Below are positions 58,689-64,000 of a DNA stretch of 64,000 nucleotides, piece by piece. The DNA lies in contig MQVO02000003.1 of the NCBI GenBank assembly GCA_001986395.2, positions 1,302,001 through 1,366,000 on the forward strand. The letters run 5' to 3'. Made by a program: the position numbers and the translations under genes. The stretch is from Irpex lacteus (taxonomy: Eukaryota > Basidiomycota > Agaricomycetes > Polyporales > Irpicaceae). Within the stretch, counting starts at the first letter, position 1. Each line of letters begins with the position of its first letter. The notes under the pieces were generated by a model that ran no database searches, had not been told where the DNA came from, and worked only from the letters and a program-made list of their open reading frames with translations.

Positions 58689-59779
58689 ATGAACAGTGAC
58701 CAGCTGGAGCGTCTGCTTGCTGAAAGACTTGGAGGCGGCCTTGGTAGGTAAGTACGAAAATCACGCCTACCTTCGAGTCATACAAGCCCTTTGTCTGACA
58801 CTGTACGACGCGTAGACCGATTGAGGAGCTTCTCAAAACGTACGCGAAATCGCGGTAAACTCATTATCATCGTTGCGTACTGAAGATATCAAACAGTGAC
58901 GAACCTCTCAAAGGTGTCGAGTCTCAGAGGCTTAGAACATACTTCACCTCAAACCAAATGATTCCTGCACGCGATCTTGATGAATATGGCCGGCTCATAT
59001 TCATGGGTGACCTGGACGGCGTGAAGAGGGCTTGCGCAAGACGCGTTGCGACTTTGAAGGAGGGTGGAATGTCCGAGGAAGATGCCATCGTTAAAGCAGG
59101 CAGAGAACAGGCAGACCTACGTTGGGGCCCGACCCGGGTACCCATCTTCGACCTTATTCTTCTGGCACGAGTGTTAGTACCAGACAGGCGCGATGATATC
59201 CTGAACGTTGCGAGATACCTCATTGACGAAGCCCAAGTCCCAGTAGGGAGCAGAGACTTGTCGGGATCCATGACTCTCTTGCATGCCATTGGCACCAAAC
59301 CGACTTTCGATCCCGAGCTCGCGCAAATTCTGTATGACGCTGGAGAAGATGTCAACGCCCGAAATCGGTACGGGTGCACTGCTGCCCATGATATTTGCAT
59401 GGTACAGACTGGAGATCCCAGTGCAGTGCAACCAGCATTGCGATGGTTCCTCGCCCATGGAGGGAACGCCGACATCCAGGAGAACGACGGTATCAGTTCT
59501 CGTCAAGTGTTGAAGAATTTGGCGACTGTCAATCGTTCTAACGCTATCGGCCGCGTAGCTCGTAGCCTGTTGGGTCTCATAGAGGACGAAGACAAAAGAC
59601 GAGCGGACCTTGGTAACAAATGCTGTACTTTCTGTGGGAAAGAGGAGGGTAAGGGGTCGCAGAAGCTGATGGCATGCTCGAGATGTAAGAAGGCAAGGTA
59701 TTGTGCACCCACGCCTCTCAGGAACTGTCAAAAGGGAGACTGGCCTGTGCACAAGAAGAATTGCATACCTGTATCGTAG
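58689..59779 (+). CDS. Ankyrin-repeat protein with C-terminal MYND zinc finger
   Basis: Three exons: 58689..58747, 58816..58854, 58897..59779 (326 aa, phases close). Residues ~95-220 hold ankyrin-like helices (LLHAIGTK, AQILYDAGEDVNARNRYG, WFLAHGGNADIQENDG). The C-terminus is a MYND finger: CTFC, then CSRCKKARYC, then C...HKKNC, all expected Cys/His present. MYND fingers bind Pro-rich peptides; the ankyrin-MYND combination is common in fungi with largely unknown roles. The first two exons are small but give an in-frame N-terminus MNSDQLERLL with good splice sites. Confidence 0.85.
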
Positions 59780-60340
59780 GTGGTAAGTGTTTAATATCTT
59801 GTCCTTTCCAAACATCGGATTTTGCACTAAGGCTAAAAAGGGGACCCAGGCTGCCTCTGTTTTGTGAAGACCACGGATACGTACAATTTCGGGAGGCGGC
59901 GGCATGGAGGAAATACGTCACTTTGACACCAGTTAGTAGTAGTACACAGTACTTACTTAGTGTAGTAGCCTTCCAAGCCACGACGGTCGCGTAGTGGCTC
60001 CATCATCTCCACCTCGCCACCAATGATTAATGATGGAGCAGGAGATAACGGCTCATACGTGCTATGTGTACTACAATCTAACCACACCGGTCATTTCGCT
60101 GGCACTGAGAATGAAGATGTTACGTGTCTGGAGCGCGGCACTATCTGAGCCCGACGCTAGTAGAGGATTGGCAGCGCACCATGACTTCATATATTTCATA
60201 CATTAGAGGATGCCTGGTACAATTAAGGTGAGGAGATATCACCCACAACTGTAAAAGCTGGCGATGCTATCTTTCGCCATGCATATAACCTACCTCACTT
60301 ACCCTCTCCCTCTCCGTAATTTACATACACTGGTGTATCC
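59780..60340. other. Intergenic, no gene seen
   Basis: 561 bp between two plus-strand genes; no supported exon. CT-rich sequence (CCCTCTCCCTCTCC) precedes the next ATG. Confidence 0.45.
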
Positions 60341-60830
60341 ATGTCGGTGAGTTCAATATTACTCCCATGCCATGCATGGGCACAGATAGAGTACGTTGTA
60401 GAGCGTAACGGGCAAAGACGGCGAGCCTATTGAAGTCGGCGAAGAAGTGTGGACACGCTTTAGGGGCGGCAAGCATCAAGGAAAGGTGAGTGAGACTACA
60501 TATGGGTTTCGCAACCTGACGGCTGCCGTTGCTGACTATCGTTGTATCCGACAGGCGGAAGTAGTGATCAAGAATCAAGAAGATCTTGAGAACGCGGGTG
60601 ACCTGGGTGTAAACGTAAGGAACCCTCCAAAGGTAAGTAGCCTGCCCTAGTTCGTAAGCTAGCACGGTCTGCGCAACAAACATTGATATCGCTTCTTTGG
60701 GCTTCGTGTAGGTTGTGTTCACCGACCAGGTGTGTATCACTACCCTGTAAGGCATACAGTCGTTTATGACGTGCAATAGCATGGACACAAGGTGGCACAT
60801 AATCCAGCGACACTCCAGCACACGCGATAG
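60341..60830 (+). CDS. Small hypervirulence-associated TUDOR-like protein
   Basis: Five small exons: 60341..60346, 60402..60485, 60555..60632, 60712..60729, 60780..60830 (78 aa, phases close). The sequence has VGEEVWTRFRGGKHQGKAEV, NPPKVVFTDQ and HGHKVAHNPATL. It resembles the short fungal and bacterial HVA1/TUDOR-like proteins (DUF2945 type) with a small beta-barrel; molecular function is not known. Exon 1 codes only Met-Ser and exon 4 only six residues, so automated tools may miss or truncate this gene. Intron 4 uses TAG at 60779; a nearby AAG would drop HGHK. The assignment is from recalled family similarity. Confidence 0.82.
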
Positions 60831-61283
60831 CCATGTACCCTATACGCGGGCGACGAGTGCCAGTGGTAGCAGTACTACTACACGTCCAGCGGTATGGCAA
60901 TGACTGCCAGCTGAGTGCGACTGGGATTCCGACTCGTTAAATTTCTCGTAGGAAAGCATGTATCATAGTTCTGCCACATACCCTTATATCCATTTTACCC
61001 GGGCTTTGTATAATATGCTCCTCAGCGAATTGCATGATTAAAGTCGAAAGAAGTCAATAGCCAAAGTCCAACTTGAATATTGTACTGTACCACCAAGTAT
61101 GTGTAGATATGTGATATCGGCGTTGCTATTGGCTGCTGCTTAGCGTGACGTCACACACTGTCACGGTCAGAACCAATCACGTGTAAGTGACGAGTGTTAC
61201 GGCCGACGCCGTTACCCGCTCTACACCGTTCTGTCTCTTCCGTCGCGTCCGTCGAGCTCACTTTCCCTCTTACAATAACCACC
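60831..61283. promoter_or_regulatory. Promoter region of the SDHC gene
   Basis: 453 bp between two plus-strand genes. Contains an ATTGG (inverted CCAAT) at 61128..61132 and the element cluster described next. No gene. Confidence 0.5.
61146..61183 (+). promoter_or_regulatory. CRE palindrome plus CCAAT/E-box cluster
   Basis: TGACGTCA (61146..61153), CCAAT (61173..61177) and CACGTG (61178..61183) lie 100-140 bp upstream of the SDHC start. CCAAT binds the Hap/NF-Y complex, a known regulator of fungal respiratory genes; CRE binds bZIP factors; CACGTG binds bHLH factors. Occupancy is inference. Confidence 0.5.
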
Positions 61284-62055
61284 ATGATGTCCACACGCGC
61301 TGTTGGCCTGAGGGCAGCATTTAAACAAGCCGCTTTGGCTTCAAAGTCTTGTGGGTACTTCCATTCAAAGATAACTGTGCGTCTCATTGAAGAATACTAT
61401 CACAGCCAGGGGTCAAGCCTTGCGAACTACCCTTGGGAGGCGGTAAGAATCTCGTTTCCAATTCTCAGTGGTAACAGAGGTAGTGAAACCGGCTGCTGCT
61501 GCTTTGTTCTCATAGATCTGTTCAAACCCAGTCGTTGCCCCCAAGCGCCGCCGAGAACATCCTCAACCAGCAGCGACTCAAGCGACCCAGTAGCCCTCAC
61601 TTCACCATTTACCAGCCCCAGCTGACATGGATTGGGTCGATTGCTAATCGAGTCACTGGCGTTGGGCTCAGTGTTTGTATGTTGCTCTACTTACCACTCT
61701 CGATGCCCACTCTAATACCCTCTCGAAGTGCTCTACGGCTACGCCCTCGCGTACCTTGTCGCGCCCGAGACGTTCACTTCCGCAAACGTTATTGAACTCG
61801 TTCACGGTCTTCCTGAAGCTGTCAAGTACGCAGGAAAGACTATCCTCGCTGCTCCCTTTGCATTCCACTCTCTCAACGGCCTGCGGCACTTGGCATGGGA
61901 CTCTGGCCGCTGTACGTCGGTCTTACTCGGACTGCATGTGACTTCGCTGATGAAATTTCCTCTATGTAGTCCTGACCTTGAAGGGAGCCTACTCTTCGGG
62001 TTACGCTGTACTGGGCGCGACCGCTATCACAACTATAGGCCTCGTCTTGTGGTGA
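61284..62055 (+). CDS. SDHC: Succinate dehydrogenase cytochrome b subunit (SDHC)
   Basis: Five exons: 61284..61350, 61406..61442, 61516..61676, 61729..61911, 61970..62055 (177 aa, phases close). The N-terminus ([20 protein letters not shown]) is basic and hydroxylated, as in mitochondrial presequences. The signature [20 protein letters not shown] holds the conserved Ser and Arg of the ubiquinone pocket. Three hydrophobic helices follow, with [12 protein letters not shown] supplying the axial haem His. It anchors complex II in the inner mitochondrial membrane and passes electrons to ubiquinone. Length fits the family. Intron 3 (61677..61728) needs an AAG 3' splice site to join GVGLSV to [10 protein letters not shown]. 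Confidence 0.95.
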
Positions 62056-62884
62056 ACGACTTGAGCGGCTTAGAGCCGATACACCCGCTCTTGTTCCGCG
62101 CTTATTGCAGATCGTTGTAGATTCTCCATTCGTGTAACATCGTCAGTCATATCAAGCTGCATTTTTCTGGAATTACTTGAACACAACCAGCATATAACAT
62201 TGTATCGTGGCCTGTTGAGTTGGTTTGCTTGAGGGACCAGATAGGTTCTTAGAATGAATAATGCTGATTCTCTGCTTCCAGTCAGGCCCGCCAATTAATC
62301 AGGTGCAGGTGCAGCTCGCAAAGAAGGGGCTACAACTCCAGACAGGATTGGTTCCGTGCTTGTCCTCGTGAAATAACGCACCTGTGTTGTGTCATAGAGC
62401 ACTCGCAATTGTGGTAGGGGAAAAACAAGACAAGTATTAACGTTGTACGCCCTCCCCCCGCGTCACATATTCTCGTCTATCAACCAGTGCTTATGTAGTG
62501 TATAAATCTCGAGCTAGCGAACAACATAATGGTTGAGCGTCGTCTTGCTTCGTTCACCTGACTCGCGGCAGCTCAGCGCTGCTCACGGCGCTCATACATG
62601 ACAGATACGCAGGTCACCGAAGAACATTGACACCGCCTTGAATACAGAATTATCACATCTATCGAGGTCGGTGAATTCAATAACGGACATCACAATGTCA
62701 CTGAGCTATTGTGTTAGGTAAGGACGATGGGAAGGGGCAGTGCCAGGGTGCTAGCTAGGCGCCGTGTTCCTCGGTGCCTAGGTCAATGTTCTGATATATA
62801 ACTGCCGAGAACATCCAAGCAATCGTCCTGTCCCGGTTTCGCGGTCCTCTCTCACTACTCACAGAACAACTCGTAGGCAGGAAA
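62056..62884. other. Intergenic, no gene seen
   Basis: 829 bp between two plus-strand genes. No supported exon or known element. Confidence 0.45.
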
Positions 62885-64000
62885 ATGGGCAATCGCATCT
62901 CCATCGCCCAAGAAGAGAGAGATGAAGCCGAGTTCCAGCATCTCGTGAACGAGGTCGCTCGAACTCGAGGCCAGTACCCACGCGTCAACGACCTTGAATC
63001 AGGTTACCGACCAAACCGTTTTGACAATGGAAGGATTGTTGAAGACAGCAATACGCGATTCTACACACCGTATGACCACAGTACACCATATCTTCCCTAT
63101 GGTGAGTTACGAATCCGTCTTGAGATTATCAAACAAAACGCTGGTTAACATCTTGCTCGTGCTACTTCAGGAGCAGATACTCTGCCACGGCCCGGGTATT
63201 TACAACATCCCCCGCTCTTGCCTGCAATGGCAGCGCCAGCGGCATATATACCACCTATAGCCCCGACTACAATCCCAGTTGTTCCCTACTCTCAGCAGGC
63301 CCCGACCCCTTCAACCCCAGACAAACGAGACTCCTTGTCGACAATCTCTGAGCGCACGTCGCAATCTTCTCGACGTATAGAGTCTCATCAAACGCACGTA
63401 CGCCCATCCGCTGAGACTCCTTCGTCACCGTTGGTGCCACCAAGTAGCTCTGCCTCGTTGGCTAGTTCCTACGGCAAACTCGAGAGCCAAGCACAGGGTG
63501 TTGAGACTCTCCCCGACTGCGAAAAGGAGCCTCCAGAGACTGTTCTAATTGAACCACGTCGCTCCTCTCCCTCCGATCATGCCAGCGAACATGGATCAGT
63601 AAAAAGGAGGACCCCTACGAGGAGCGTATCTCCTAGACCTGCGTCTGTTATACCGGAAGTAATTCCTGTCTTTGATTGTATGCGTCGATCACGTTCTCGT
63701 TCTCGTTCTCGGTCCCGCTCCCGGTCGCGTTCACGAGGGCGCTCCCTATCACCTATTATCCTACGCAGGAGCACACCGACCGAAACTACTCCTATGGCAG
63801 CGTTACCAGTGGCATGTTGTCTATCGCACTCCGGCAGTTCACCGTCACGCCATACCCGGTCCAGATCCTGGCGTTCGCAATCACCCTCTGACAAACACCG
63901 TAATTCACCTACGCAGCAACCTATGGTACCCGCGGTGGGCCAAATGCCAGGGCATCCGATTATTCCAAACCCGGTTCGAATCTCACGACCACGTTCACCC
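62885..64000 (+). CDS. Unrecognised Ser/Arg-rich protein, 3' end cut by window
   Basis: Exons 62885..63101 and 63171..64000 (running off the window), joined over a 69-nt intron with phases closing; 348 residues visible. The N-terminus MGNRISIAQEERDEAEF has Gly2 and Ser6, a possible N-myristoylation site, then helical acidic sequence. Pro-rich stretches follow (YIPPIAPTTIPVV). Residues ~240-260 form an (RS)n tract after CMRRSRS, with more SR pairs beyond it. RS tracts are typical of splicing factors, but no RRM is visible, so that role is not shown. Family unknown. Confidence 0.65.
63685..63740 (+). repeat. Short tandem repeat coding an (RS)n tract
   Basis: CGTTCT/CGGTCC-type 6-bp units repeat imperfectly, encoding alternating Arg and Ser. 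Such tracts are prone to length change. Confidence 0.7.

Noticed and set aside
59174..59905. 243-codon minus-strand frame
   Set aside because: It is antisense to the ankyrin-MYND exon, which has clear domain content on the plus strand.

Overview
The window looks like nuclear DNA of a filamentous basidiomycete, most likely an Agaricomycete. Genes are dense and on both strands. Nearly all are split by short introns (mostly 46-70 nt) with GT..AG ends and CTNAY-type branch sites. Several products are typically fungal: an APSES factor, an HSP30-type opsin relative, a Pho87/90-type SPX phosphate transporter, Tvp38 and a small TUDOR-like protein. I see no operons, rRNA, tRNA, CRISPR or intact transposons. 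I built the gene models by hand from reading frames, splice sites and recalled family alignments; exon phases close in every model except where stated.

Layout. 1-8 kb: an unrecognised Ser/Pro-rich protein (cut by the window edge), a MARVEL-like membrane protein, a Pcd1-type Nudix hydrolase and a Tvp38/VTT membrane protein. 8-24 kb: gene-poorer, with an acidic disordered protein, a four-finger CCCH protein, a coiled-coil protein, and an unidentified minus-strand gene (21-23 kb) that seems to carry a frameshift. 23.6-40.6 kb: a RING protein resembling a SUMO-targeted ubiquitin ligase, Erv41, the checkpoint clamp subunit Hus1, an opsin-related HSP30-like protein, a Maf pyrophosphatase, an SPX phosphate transporter and a tail-anchored SAM-domain protein. 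40.6-45 kb: gene-free, with a foldback (inverted-repeat) element. 45-64 kb: an APSES regulator, ornithine decarboxylase, a PP2A activator (PTPA) head-to-head with Ku70, a Grx3/4 glutaredoxin, an ankyrin-MYND protein, a 78-residue TUDOR-like protein, succinate dehydrogenase subunit C, and an SR-rich protein cut by the window end.

Functional threads. Genome maintenance: Hus1, Ku70 and the STUbL-like RING protein. Early secretory and membrane traffic: Erv41 (with a C-terminal KKDD), Tvp38 and the MARVEL protein. Metabolism and nutrient sensing: polyamine synthesis, phosphate uptake, Grx3/4 iron regulation and respiratory complex II. These look like ordinary neighbours rather than a dedicated cluster.

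Most unusual observations: a one-base frameshift in the Ku70 vWA domain; a second probable one-base frameshift in the unidentified gene at 22.5 kb; seven introns needing an AAG 3' splice site and one GC-AG intron; a perfect 28-bp inverted repeat flanking 233 bp at 41.1-41.4 kb; and a stop-free 57-nt intron that splits the PLP-lysine motif of ornithine decarboxylase. I found no clearly undescribed multi-gene system.
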